Assembly (NCBI GenBank): GCA_016220095.1
Contig: JACRIJ010000082.1
Location: forward strand, 19,666 to 83,665
DNA from: Planctomycetota bacterium
GTDB lineage: Bacteria > Planctomycetota > MHYJ01 > JACQXL01 > JACRIJ01
Direction of reading: 5' to 3'
DNA length: 64,000 nucleotides
The notes beneath the pieces were generated by a model. It was not told where the DNA came from. It ran no database searches and saw nothing but the letters and a program-made list of their open reading frames with translations. Position 1 is the first letter of the stretch. Every line of letters starts with the position of its first letter. A program made the translations under genes and the position numbers. Below, piece after piece: positions 53,343 through 62,190 of this stretch.

Positions 53343-56300
53343 ATGCAAAACAAGACAAAACTAATCTGTCCAAAATGCAATAAGCAATACACACTTAAAA
53401 GCGGCGTTGACGCAAAACAGAAACTTAATTGCAGAGCCTGCGGAACGGAGCTCCGTATCGTGCCGGAATCCGCTGTGCCGATTGTCAAGCCATCAAGCGG
53501 CTATGATAAAACAATCCTCGCGGACTCAAGCACAAAAACAAGCGCTAATCCCCCCTCGGAAAAAAGAAAAAGCACGGTAAGCAAGATGACCCCTTTCCTC
53601 ACCAACCTGCCGCACGAGGTTGACGAAGCGCTCGCGTCCGAAGGCAATCTTATAGCCGAAAAATACGTCATTATAAGCAAAATCGGCCGCGGCGGAATGG
53701 GTTCAGTCTATAAGGCATGGGACGTTACGTTAAAAAGATATGCCGCAATAAAAATGATTCTCTCGGCGGTAATAGCTGAAACCGAACGGAACGACGATTC
53801 CCGCGGAGAGGTCATCGGCAGGTTTTTCCGCGAAGCGCAAACCTCGGCAAAATTGATCCACCCCAACATCCTGCAGGTTTATGAAATCGGAAAGCAGGAC
53901 GAGAACCATTATATAGCCATGGAATACGTGGACGGCGGCACCCTTGATGAGCTGTGGGAACAAAAGCATGTAATCGCCGGCAAAACCGCCCTGCCGGCGC
54001 GCAAAGACATAACGGATTATATTTCGCTGATGAAAGAGATCTCAAGGGCCGTGGATTTCGCCCATCAATACAATATAATACACCGCGACATAAAACCTTC
54101 AAACATACTCCTGTCAAAGGGACAACAGGAAAAGCTCACCCCAAAGATAGCGGATTTCGGCCTTGCCAAGGAAATTACATCCGGCTCGGAAATCACCATA
54201 GCCGGCACTATCGTAGGCACGCCTTCTTTTATGTCTCCGGAACAGGCGAGAACTGAACGGCTTGATGCCCGAAGCGATATTTTTTCGCTCGGCTCAGTCC
54301 TTTACAAATTGTGCACGGGAAAAGAGCCTTTTGAAGGCGATTCATACCTTGATACTATCAAATCCGTCGTCAATAAAGAACCTGCGCGGCCAGGGGCCGT
54401 CAACAAATCCGTGGACAACGACCTTGAAACAATCATACTGAAAACCCTGGAAAAAGACAAGAACCACAGGTATGCCGGCGCAGGCGAACTCGCCGACGAC
54501 CTTGAAAGATACCTGCAGGGCGAACCGATAAAAGCAAGGCCCGCGTCTTCATTTTACAAGCTGACAAAAAAGATAAAGAAAAACAAATTCGCAGCCGCCG
54601 GCGTTATCTTTGGCATAGCAGTACTGCTGGCATCCCTTATATTATTCGGATTTTCCAATCTGCATCGCAAAGGCCAGGCGGACGAATACCGCGAAAAAGC
54701 CGACAGCCTGTACGCACAGCAAAAATTCAAAGAGGCCAACGATTTTTACGTCAAACTGCTTGAATTGGACAAGGATAACACCCATGCCCTGGGCAGGCTG
54801 AAAGAATACGACAACATGGTTATTGCCGAACATGAGGCCTCTAAGGAAGCCGAAGACGCATGGATGCAGGCAAGCGCGGTATTCACGGAATTCTACAAAA
54901 AAGACGCGGATATGGGCAAGGTCTGGATAAAGGTTGACGGCGCAATAGACAAAATTGGCAAGGCGATAAAAAAGTACCCTGTGCCCATGGCCTACGTGTA
55001 CAGGGCAATGCTGTACAGGGAAAAAGAACAGATGATTGCCGCTGAAAACGACCTTTCCGAAGTAATTAATAAGCATCCTGATTTTGACATCGCGCGCATT
55101 ATGCGGGCAATGATAAAAATAGAAAGGCTTTCACGGTCAATATTCGGGCTGGAACAGCAGGACAGGATAGGCAAAACCGGAACTATAATGCTGACTGACA
55201 TCGTAAAAGAAGCCGCCGAGGATTTCGCAAAGATAAAACCGGACGCGAAACTGCAGGGACAATTTGAAGTTTACGGCATAATATTGAGCGAATACCAGAG
55301 GACTTTCAGCCAGGGTAAGAAATTTGATTACACCTTCGTTGATACCATGCTGAAGGGCTTTGAAAAATACAATTCCGAAGAATTCCTCCTGCAGGCAATC
55401 CTGATTGACCCCAAAGAAGAAACCATTGATAAAATAATAGACCTGAAACCGCAATCGGCAAGGGCATATTTTCTGCGCGGCGTTACGCGGAGGATTAAGA
55501 AGAACTTCCCCGGGTCCATAGAGGCATTAGACAAAGCATTACAGATTAATCCTACTTTCTACGTCGCGTACGGCGAACGGGCCGTAGCAAAGCACATGTC
55601 GGATGAGTTGGACGGCGCCATCGCGGATTATGAAATTTTTGTCAAATATTTTTCCAAATATTCAACCGCACATACCGATCTCGGCGCAATTTATACCAAA
55701 AAAGGCGACTATAAGAAGGCTATTGAAGAATATGACCAGGCCATAAAACTCAAGCCCGAAAATAACATGGCGTACCGCGAACGCGGATTTGCAAAGGCAA
55801 AAGCAAACGATTTTGACGGCGCCATAGCTGACTTTACCAGGGCGCTCGCATTCGATCCCAAGGACGCCGAATCATACCGCGACCGCAGTTTTGCAAAATC
55901 AAAGAAGAAAGACAATGCGGGCGCCATTGCCGATATGGACGCGGCGATTAATCTCAAAGAAGACAACCCTGACTTCTACCTTGAACGCGGCCTGCGTCAC
56001 ATGGATAACCACGGTTTCAACGAAGCGCTTGACGACTACAATACGGCCGTCAGGCTCAAGCCGGATTTCGCCGAGGCATATTCAAACAGGGCCTTAATGG
56101 AATTGGAATTGGGGGATTTTGACAAGGCGATTGAAGACTGCGGCGCGGCATTGCAATTAAAGCCGGACTTAAGCGATGCCTACATAAACCGGGCTGCCGC
56201 AAAAGAAGGCAAGAAGGATTACATCGGCGCAATAGCTGATTACGACGAAACTATACGGCTCAAGCCGGATTCCGCTGTTTCGTATTCCATGCGGGGACTC

Positions 56301-57143
56301 TTAAAAAAGCGTACAGGCGACCTCGCGGGCGCTATTGAGGATTACACGAAAGCCATTGAGAAAGACGAAAAAAACGAGGAGGCGTATAACAACCGGGGAG
56401 TCGCATTGTATGACCTCAACAGGCTTGACGAAGCCGTCAGGGACTATAACAGGGCCCTGAAACTCAACCCCGAATTTGCCGACGCATACAGTAATCGCGG
56501 CGTCGCGCGCCAGAGAAAGAAGGACTTTGACGGCGCGATTGAGGATTCCACCAAGGCAATCGTATTGAACCCGAAATATACGCTCGCGTATTATAACCGC
56601 GGCCTCGCGAAAAAAGAAAAAGGCGATTTCCACGGCGCTATCGCGGATTACAATCAGGCCTTAAAACTCGCGCCTGATATGGCAGACGTCTATTATGAAC
56701 GCGGATTTGCCCTGATAGACATAGGCGACCTTGACGGCGCTCTGAAGGATATGGATAGGGCGATTGAATTGAACCCCATGCACCCGCGTGCGTATTATGA
56801 ACGGTCTTACGTGAAAAAAAATAAAAATGACCTTGACGGCGCCTTTGAAGACCTTGAGAAAAGCATACGCATGGACCCGTCCCATGCTGATTCGTGGTAC
56901 GGCCACGGCAAGATATTGTCAATGAGAGGCGATACGGCCGGAGCCATAGAAGATTATACGAAGGCAATCCAAAACAATGTCGCCTTTGTTGACGCCTACC
57001 TCGCCCGCGCATTTTCGTATTCGGCCATACGCAAATACGCAGAGGCAATAGCAGATTATACCGAGGTCATGGAAATCTCGCCTCAAACCAGAAACGAACT
57101 TGAAACTGTTATAAGGGACCTGCAGAACAGGATGCAGGAATGA
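53343..57143 (+). CDS. Zinc-ribbon Ser/Thr kinase with TPR tail
   Basis: A 1266-residue membrane kinase. An N-terminal zinc ribbon has C9/C12 and C30/C33. The kinase domain (about 105-390) has GRGGMGSV, AAIKMIL, HRDIKPSN and DFGLAKE, all the catalytic motifs. A hydrophobic helix lies near 415-440. A mixed helical segment and then about fifteen TPRs (from about 700) fill the rest, with the same AYxxRGxxKxxKxDxxGAIxD pattern as the kinase at 1688. It follows the two giant proteins in the same direction, so joint function at the envelope is possible but only inferred. The stop is six bases before a 7-bp word array. Confidence 0.9.
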   Translation: MQNKTKLICPKCNKQYTLKSGVDAKQKLNCRACGTELRIVPESAVPIVKPSSGYDKTILADSSTKTSANPPSEKRKSTVSKMTPFLTNLPHEVDEALASEGNLIAEKYVIISKIGRGGMGSVYKAWDVTLKRYAAIKMILSAVIAETERNDDSRGEVIGRFFREAQTSAKLIHPNILQVYEIGKQDENHYIAMEYVDGGTLDELWEQKHVIAGKTALPARKDITDYISLMKEISRAVDFAHQYNIIHRDIKPSNILLSKGQQEKLTPKIADFGLAKEITSGSEITIAGTIVGTPSFMSPEQARTERLDARSDIFSLGSVLYKLCTGKEPFEGDSYLDTIKSVVNKEPARPGAVNKSVDNDLETIILKTLEKDKNHRYAGAGELADDLERYLQGEPIKARPASSFYKLTKKIKKNKFAAAGVIFGIAVLLASLILFGFSNLHRKGQADEYREKADSLYAQQKFKEANDFYVKLLELDKDNTHALGRLKEYDNMVIAEHEASKEAEDAWMQASAVFTEFYKKDADMGKVWIKVDGAIDKIGKAIKKYPVPMAYVYRAMLYREKEQMIAAENDLSEVINKHPDFDIARIMRAMIKIERLSRSIFGLEQQDRIGKTGTIMLTDIVKEAAEDFAKIKPDAKLQGQFEVYGIILSEYQRTFSQGKKFDYTFVDTMLKGFEKYNSEEFLLQAILIDPKEETIDKIIDLKPQSARAYFLRGVTRRIKKNFPGSIEALDKALQINPTFYVAYGERAVAKHMSDELDGAIADYEIFVKYFSKYSTAHTDLGAIYTKKGDYKKAIEEYDQAIKLKPENNMAYRERGFAKAKANDFDGAIADFTRALAFDPKDAESYRDRSFAKSKKKDNAGAIADMDAAINLKEDNPDFYLERGLRHMDNHGFNEALDDYNTAVRLKPDFAEAYSNRALMELELGDFDKAIEDCGAALQLKPDLSDAYINRAAAKEGKKDYIGAIADYDETIRLKPDSAVSYSMRGLLKKRTGDLAGAIEDYTKAIEKDEKNEEAYNNRGVALYDLNRLDEAVRDYNRALKLNPEFADAYSNRGVARQRKKDFDGAIEDSTKAIVLNPKYTLAYYNRGLAKKEKGDFHGAIADYNQALKLAPDMADVYYERGFALIDIGDLDGALKDMDRAIELNPMHPRAYYERSYVKKNKNDLDGAFEDLEKSIRMDPSHADSWYGHGKILSMRGDTAGAIEDYTKAIQNNVAFVDAYLARAFSYSAIRKYAEAIADYTEVMEISPQTRNELETVIRDLQNRMQE

Positions 57144-57149
57144 TTACGA

Positions 57150-57215
57150 AGTAGCGAGTAGCGAGCAGTGAGCATATAGGGACGAACGGCGTACGAGGGA
57201 CGTACGACGAAAGGT
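57150..57215 (+). repeat. 7-bp word array after the kinase
   Basis: AGTAGCG, AGTAGCG, AGCAGTG, AGCATAT, AGGGACG, AACGGCG, TACGAGG, GACGTAC, GACGAAA: continuous 7-bp register, with AGGGACG and GACGAA punctuation as after pyrB and the first kinase. Confidence 0.85.
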
Positions 57216-57225
57216 AAGCACTATA

Positions 57226-57299
57226 TTAACTCCCCCCTCTATTCCTTCGTTACGCTCAGGACTCCTTGCGAGTCGCAAGAGGGAGGCGGGGGGTGTGTT
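57226..57299. repeat. Fold-back element related to 5561-5636
   Basis: CTCCCCCCTCT on the left and AGAGGGAGG with GGGGGGTGTGTTA on the right form an imperfect inverted repeat around a CTTCGTTACGCTCAGGACTC core. It shares the GGGGTGTGTTA end with the element at 5561. About 57311-57350 shares the GTGTCTC...AGTCCC block with 1056-1088. Confidence 0.55.
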
Positions 57300-57388
57300 A
57301 GTCCACGAAATCGCCGTGTCTCGTACAGGTCTCTTAGAGTCCCCCTGTTATAACGCGAATTTTGACTAACGAAGAAAGAGATGCACTT

Positions 57389-57493
57389 ATGGCTATTAAT
57401 TTAGCATTGGATGCAATGAGCGGACAAGAACATTCAAGTAATTCCTGTCCGCTAATTCTTGGATGGGGATGGAAAAAGGAAAAGGAGAAGTAG
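57389..57493 (+). CDS. Small ORF upstream of a membrane protein
   Basis: A 34-residue ORF (MAINLALDAMSGQEH at the start, ending WGWKKEKEK). An AAAGAG element precedes the ATG; an in-frame TTG at 57362 would lengthen it. Its last codons contain the AAAGGAGAAG ribosome site of the gene at 57499, five bases on, suggesting coupling. A hairpin of AGCGGACA/TGTCCGCT arms lies within it (about 57418-57453). I recognise no family; it may be a leader peptide or a genuine small protein. Confidence 0.4.
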   Translation: MAINLALDAMSGQEHSSNSCPLILGWGWKKEKEK

Positions 57494-57498
57494 AAAAT

Positions 57499-58140
57499 AT
57501 GGACCCTTTAACAATAAACTTAATCGTTAGTTTAAGTTGGCCTATTGTTACAATAATTTCGTTTTGGTTTTTATATAAACTTCTCATAAAACTGCAATCC
57601 GATCGTTTGGCTTACAAAAAACTTAAAGAATGTCTTAAACTTATGCATACTTATTGTCCTACATCTACTACTCCGCCGAGCAATACTCTTGCGTCTCCAA
57701 GCGCAACAACGAATAATCAATGGCGATCAGAATGGAGTCGGCACTACGACCAGATTCACTGGCTTTCGAACACTATCTTTATTGGTATGATTGGTGCGCT
57801 CCTTGTCTACTCATACCAGGATTTCAAATTATTTCCTGCGCTTCTCGGACTGTGGCTTAGTTTGTTTACGCTTTATTATTCCAGTAGCTTTAGGAATATG
57901 CGTGACATACTGCATAAAGATATGCTTACTGGTGACGAAAAAAACTTCCTTTTGGATTCAAATAAAAATCGAATTCTCCATCAGTGGCCAGTATATCTTA
58001 TCACTCATTGCATTACAATCTTTGGTTGGATTTACATATTTTGGTCACACAATAAAATATTAGCTATTATATCAGGGATATTATCAATGGTAGTGGTTAT
58101 TCTCATCTGCAAGAAAGGAAAGCAATATCCGTTTAAGTGA
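57499..58140 (+). CDS. Four-helix membrane protein of unknown function
   Basis: A 213-residue protein with hydrophobic segments near 5-28, 85-100, 107-125 and 160-200, and an Ser/Thr/Pro-rich soluble loop (about 45-75). I recognise no domain. I start at ATG 57499 because AAAGGAG stands before it; the ORF extends upstream to 57463 without a ribosome site. The gene is clearly more AT-rich than its neighbours, which together with the adjoining decayed fragments suggests acquired DNA. Confidence 0.6.
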   Translation: MDPLTINLIVSLSWPIVTIISFWFLYKLLIKLQSDRLAYKKLKECLKLMHTYCPTSTTPPSNTLASPSATTNNQWRSEWSRHYDQIHWLSNTIFIGMIGALLVYSYQDFKLFPALLGLWLSLFTLYYSSSFRNMRDILHKDMLTGDEKNFLLDSNKNRILHQWPVYLITHCITIFGWIYIFWSHNKILAIISGILSMVVVILICKKGKQYPFK

Positions 58141-58520
58141 TGCTGACGACGTACACAGTAACACACGCGATTAGAATTGGCCATCGATATGCATATCTTT
58201 TTCATGCGCGTCTCCCTTGAATCCTCTTAAATCCCGCATTCTTTCACGAATTTTATAATTGTTTGATCATAAAATATGATTTTTCAAACTCAAGTGGGTT
58301 CACATAAAAAACATTACATAAAAGACAACAAAACATAACACCGCAACACATTATTCCAGTTCATGAGAAGCTTTTTAAGTCCATCCATATCACCCGGATT
58401 AGCGTCTTGCTCAGAACTTACTGGCAGATTTTCAAGTGCAGTATCCTTATTCTAATAAGTGTTTGCAGACGGAGGATTCCGTCTATGTCCAAACCAAGAC
58501 GGATTTTTTGAATAATTATA
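58141..58520. other. 380-bp AT-rich gap without recognised gene
   Basis: I find no ORF with motifs or a ribosome site. It holds a small GACGGA/TCCGTC hairpin near 58476-58491 and AT-rich DNA otherwise; the strict word-arrays seen elsewhere are absent. Confidence 0.5.
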
Positions 58521-58749
58521 ACCGCACCGCCTTTTTCCTTTACGTATGCATCCAATTTATCCATCAGGCGACCCCGAGGCGAGCAGTGAAGACCTATTAG
58601 TAACAGCCCGGCTATATAAGGCCAGCAAAATACTTGGAATACGAGTTCATGACCACATAGTAATCGGAGCGGAAAAGTATATGAGCTTCGCAGACGAAGG
58701 ATGGCTCGCAGAGTCCAAAGGCAAAGCATTAACGACGCAGACAAAATGA
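58520..58749 (+). pseudogene. RadC-like C-terminal fragment, decayed
   Basis: From about 58546 the frame reads YPSGDPEASSEDLLVTARL, then KASKILGIRVHDHIVIG and SFADEG, the C-terminal half of the RadC/JAMM domain. The upstream part of the domain is missing and the metal motif HNHPSGDP appears as a frameshifted IYPSGDP, with the second His replaced by Tyr. A functional RadC is about 220 residues; here only about 60 are left. I read it as a remnant of a mobile-element or anti-restriction gene. The ATG at 58546 is incidental. Confidence 0.65.
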
Positions 58750-59187
58750 AAGACAATAACGAAGTTCAGGCACGTTCAGGAAACGGGCGTACCTGAGGGT
58801 ACTTGAGCAAAAAGTTAGTGTAAGAGAATCTGTCGTCGTATATTCCAATATATTGTCGCAGTAAAATTCTACCATTAAGTCAGGCCTGATAACAACTTTG
58901 CAAGAATGCCAACAAGTGTCTGAAAGTTTTGTAAATCCTGAATTTCCAATTGCAACATAGCTTATATTTAGAGGTTCTATACGAACTCCTACACCGATGT
59001 CGTAGCCTCCCCAGGATTCTTCAATATCAGTTTTTGCCATTCCAAAACCAATCCAAGTCCACAAGCTTTCAGTAACAGGATGAATCAGGTCAGCTTCCAT
59101 AACAATTCCGCCACTAAAATCAAAAACATCATTACTAACCACACCGCTATCATAATTGCCATCACCATTAGGATTCAAGCTCGGCAA
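58729..59187 (-). pseudogene. Fragment of a secreted beta-sandwich-type protein
   Basis: About 120 residues (NPNGDGNYDSGVV, FDFSGGIVMEADLI, WTWIGFGMAK, VEFYCDNILEY) look like a concanavalin-type domain of an exported protein but have no start codon, signal peptide or normal end; the last 30 residues read as out-of-frame sequence. It lies in the same frame as the GT2 gene, right after its TAG. It is probably a 5'- and 3'-truncated remnant; the family is not certain. Confidence 0.35.
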
Positions 59188-59199
59188 GGCTAATCCGCA

Positions 59200-59889
59200 C
59201 TAAAAAAACCTGAACTTAATTATGCACCACAACGCCGACAACCCGTCTTTCCATGTAATTTTCTTGCCTTCTTCATAACCTCGGCCGCTGTAGGAAATCG
59301 GCACCTCGTATATCCTGCAATGCCTGCGCGCCACCTTCGCCGTAATCTCCGGCTCAATGCCGAACCGGTTTGATTTCAAATCCAAAGACCTCATCACGTC
59401 CGCCTTAAACGCCTTGTAGCACGTCTCCATATCCGAAAGGTTTATGTTATTTATCGCGTTGCTGAAAGTGGTCAGGAATTGATTGCCTACGTAATGCCAG
59501 AAATACAAAACCCTGTGCGGTCCTCCGAGGAACCTTGAACCGTAAACCACATCCGCCCTGCCGTCCAAGAGCGGCTCAAGTAGCTTCCCGTATTCGCGTG
59601 GGTCGTATTCCAGGTCCGCGTCCTGTATTATAGCAAAATCGCCTGTTATGGCGCCTATTGCGGTCCTTACCGCGGCCCCCTTGCCTTTGTTATGCTCGTG
59701 AAACAACACTTTTATGCCGGGCTGGTTTATCTTCTGAAGTTTGTCCCGGGTGCCGTCCTTTGAACAATCGTCCACAATAATGAGTTCCCTTTCAAGCAGC
59801 AATTCCGCGGCCATTACCCGGCGGATTATCTCCTCTATGGTATTTACCTCATTATAAACCGGCATTAAAATGGAAAGTTTTTGAGCCAT
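59200..59889 (-). CDS. Family 2 glycosyltransferase, dolichol-phosphate mannosyltransferase-like
   Basis: A 229-residue GT-A enzyme. LSILMPVYNEVNTI at the start, IVDDCSKDGTRD, and QDADLEYDPREY (the metal-binding DxD region) match DPM1-like transferases that load sugar onto polyprenyl phosphate. There is no C-terminal membrane domain, as in the short bacterial form. The acceptor and sugar are not known. A 140-bp array-containing gap separates it from lolD upstream. A degraded fragment follows its TAG in the same frame. Confidence 0.93.
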   Translation of the reverse strand: MAQKLSILMPVYNEVNTIEEIIRRVMAAELLLERELIIVDDCSKDGTRDKLQKINQPGIKVLFHEHNKGKGAAVRTAIGAITGDFAIIQDADLEYDPREYGKLLEPLLDGRADVVYGSRFLGGPHRVLYFWHYVGNQFLTTFSNAINNINLSDMETCYKAFKADVMRSLDLKSNRFGIEPEITAKVARRHCRIYEVPISYSGRGYEEGKKITWKDGLSALWCIIKFRFF

Positions 59890-59935
59890 TATATACTAAA
59901 CCCCCACTACGAATATTGAATAACGCTGTCCGTTT

Positions 59936-60030
59936 CCCGTGGCCCGTTTAAACGGCAACCGGACAACGGGAACCGGACGGCGTCCTTCCTCCTCTATTCT
60001 TCATTCTTCCTCCTTCGTACATGACGCCAG
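59936..60030. repeat. GTTTAAACG motif and words after lolD
   Basis: 59936-59960 resembles 1296-1330 (GTGGCCCG, GTTTAAACG, AACCG). 59985-60020 reads, on the minus strand from lolD, as AGGAAGAATGAAGAATAG-type words with an ACGC end, i.e. outward from lolD. Confidence 0.6.
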
Positions 60031-60032
60031 AC

Positions 60033-60725
60033 TCACAGACTCAATAGTCCGTCCACCATCCTCACCTGCCTGTGCGCCTTCGCGGCGATATTCAAATCAT
60101 GCGTCACCATTATTATGGTCATGCCGAATACTTTATTGAGTTCCCAGAGGATATTGATTATCTCCTCGCTCGTCTTGACGTCAAGATTTCCCGTAGGCTC
60201 GTCGCAGAATAATATATCGGGATTATTTATGACCGCCCGCGCTATCGCCACCCTCTGCCTCTCGCCACCCGATAATTCCGACGGCTTATGCAATAAACGG
60301 TCTTTCATGCCCACCTTTTCAAGCATCGCCTCCGCCTGCCTCTTGTACGCTATCTTTCTGAACGGCCATGTGAAAAAAGGCGAACCTATCATCTTCGGCA
60401 GTAAGACATTTTCCAATACGTTAAGTTCCGGTATCAAATGATAAAACTGAAAAACAAAGCCGAAAGAAATATTCCTTAAACTTCCCGCCCGGCCCCGGTT
60501 TTTCGCGCTGATTTCCCTGCCCTGAAATGTAATCGTACCGCTCGTGGCCTGCTCTATTAATCCCAACACGTGCAATAAGGTGCTCTTGCCTGCGCCTGAA
60601 GGCCCGGCTATGGACAGGATTTCGCCTTTGGGAATATCCAGGTCTATGCCTTTCAACACCCTTAATTCGGTGGAATCCATACTGAAATTTTTTACTATGC
60701 CGCGCGCAACAAAAAAATCATTCAT
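60033..60725 (-). CDS. lolD: Lipoprotein-releasing ABC transporter ATPase LolD
   Basis: A 230-residue MacB/LolD-type ATPase. Walker A is GPSGAGKST near 41-49, the signature is LSGGERQRVA, Walker B is LFCDEPTGNLD and the H-loop MVTHD. With the permease it detaches mature lipoproteins from the inner membrane for transport to the outer membrane. It overlaps the permease stop by 8 bp, and lolC overlaps lysS by 8 bp. The lipoproteins in this window would be natural clients. Confidence 0.93.
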   Translation of the reverse strand: MNDFFVARGIVKNFSMDSTELRVLKGIDLDIPKGEILSIAGPSGAGKSTLLHVLGLIEQATSGTITFQGREISAKNRGRAGSLRNISFGFVFQFYHLIPELNVLENVLLPKMIGSPFFTWPFRKIAYKRQAEAMLEKVGMKDRLLHKPSELSGGERQRVAIARAVINNPDILFCDEPTGNLDVKTSEEIINILWELNKVFGMTIIMVTHDLNIAAKAHRQVRMVDGLLSL

Positions 60726-62190
60726 ATCTTAACGCCTCCATCGGCGTGTTCTTTGCCGCCTTGTAGGCCGGATACAAACTGAACATCGTACTGCCTATTA
60801 TCGTTATGCCTATTATAACCGCCATTGTTGACGGGTCCCTCAAAACCGGTATCTTGTCCAACAGGTATATGTCGCGCGGGAAGATTTCTATATTGAACAG
60901 CTGATTCAGGAATCTTTCAATATTGTTTATATACTCCGTAATGAGATAGCCGAACAAATATCCTAATGCGCTTCCGAGCGCGGATATGAAAAACCCCTCT
61001 ATCAGGAATATCCACATCACGCCCCTTACGGGTGCGCCAAGCGCCAGAAGTATCCCGATATCCCTTCTCTTTTCCGCGACCACCATCGTCAATACCGCCA
61101 CGAGAAAAAATCCCGCCACTATAACGATGAAAAACAGGATTATTAAATTCAGCTTCTGCTCCACATTCACAGCGCCAAGCAGGTTTCTGCGCTCGTATTC
61201 CCACGTCCAGACAGACATGGGCCACGGGTATTTCGCAAACACGCCGGCAAGGGCGTGCTTGACTTCTTCAATGGTTTGCTTGTTCTTATAATCGTCCACG
61301 GAAATCCTGAAATTGGTTACCATTCCCTTGGCGCCCAGGAATTCCTGCGCGGCTTCAAGAGGCACGTACACCGTATGCCCGTCAAAATCCGTCAGCCCTG
61401 AACCGAACCAGCCGGCAATGGTGAATTTCTTGAATTGGGGCACAAACCCGCCGATCGTATTGGACGGCCTGGCCGTGAAAAGTATGAATTCATTGCCCTT
61501 TTTGGAACAAGGCTGTTTATTGTTGCCGGCTACGTATTCATCCAACACCCCGCACCCGGCTATCAGGCCCGGATAAGTCATCCTTCTGCCGGGAATGGAA
61601 TAATCTATTTCGCCGTCCATCAGATAATCGCCTATATTGCTCGTGGCAATTTCCGTCCTGAAATCGGCCCCTATCATGGTGCAGTAATCGGCGCCTTTTT
61701 CCATGTCAAACATCACAAGCCATTCTATGCGCGGCGAACAACCGGTCACGTGGGGTATCTTGAGTATCTGTTCCTGGTACTTCTGGTAATTTGAAATGAA
61801 TTGGTTCGGGCCGCGAAAAACGTTTATATGGGACATCGTGCCGCGTATCTTGCCCCGCATCTCGTTCGCAAAGCCGGACATGATTGACGTTACGCTTATC
61901 AACACCATCACGCCTACCGCGACGCCTGTTATGGCCAGGATCGCGACAAGACGCTTGTGCAGATACCTTATCGCAAGCGCAAATTCATAACTGAGAAATT
62001 CCGTCAATGCCCCTAACAGCCATAACAGGAATTTTACGATGTAAAAATACAGCCATATCGTAAGATACGCAAGCGGAATGCACAACAGCTTTCGTATCAA
62101 TGACGTATCCGTGAGCGGCTTGACGATTATGTACGCGCACGCAAGCCATAACAATAGATGTAAAGCAAATAATATGGAACGTTTAAGCAC
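60718..62190 (-). CDS. lolC: Lipoprotein-releasing ABC transporter permease LolC/LolE-like
   Basis: A 490-residue MacB-PCD/FtsX-type permease, longer than the usual 400 residues because of about 80 extra N-terminal residues with two hydrophobic segments. FALAIRYLHKRLVAILAI starts the core, followed by a large periplasmic domain (about 110-330) and three terminal helices with KRRDIGILLALGAPVRGV. Only one permease gene is present, so a homodimer (LolF-like) is likely; the assignment as lolC rather than another MacB-type system rests on the family and on lolD. Confidence 0.88.
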   Translation of the reverse strand: MLKRSILFALHLLLWLACAYIIVKPLTDTSLIRKLLCIPLAYLTIWLYFYIVKFLLWLLGALTEFLSYEFALAIRYLHKRLVAILAITGVAVGVMVLISVTSIMSGFANEMRGKIRGTMSHINVFRGPNQFISNYQKYQEQILKIPHVTGCSPRIEWLVMFDMEKGADYCTMIGADFRTEIATSNIGDYLMDGEIDYSIPGRRMTYPGLIAGCGVLDEYVAGNNKQPCSKKGNEFILFTARPSNTIGGFVPQFKKFTIAGWFGSGLTDFDGHTVYVPLEAAQEFLGAKGMVTNFRISVDDYKNKQTIEEVKHALAGVFAKYPWPMSVWTWEYERRNLLGAVNVEQKLNLIILFFIVIVAGFFLVAVLTMVVAEKRRDIGILLALGAPVRGVMWIFLIEGFFISALGSALGYLFGYLITEYINNIERFLNQLFNIEIFPRDIYLLDKIPVLRDPSTMAVIIGITIIGSTMFSLYPAYKAAKNTPMEALRYE

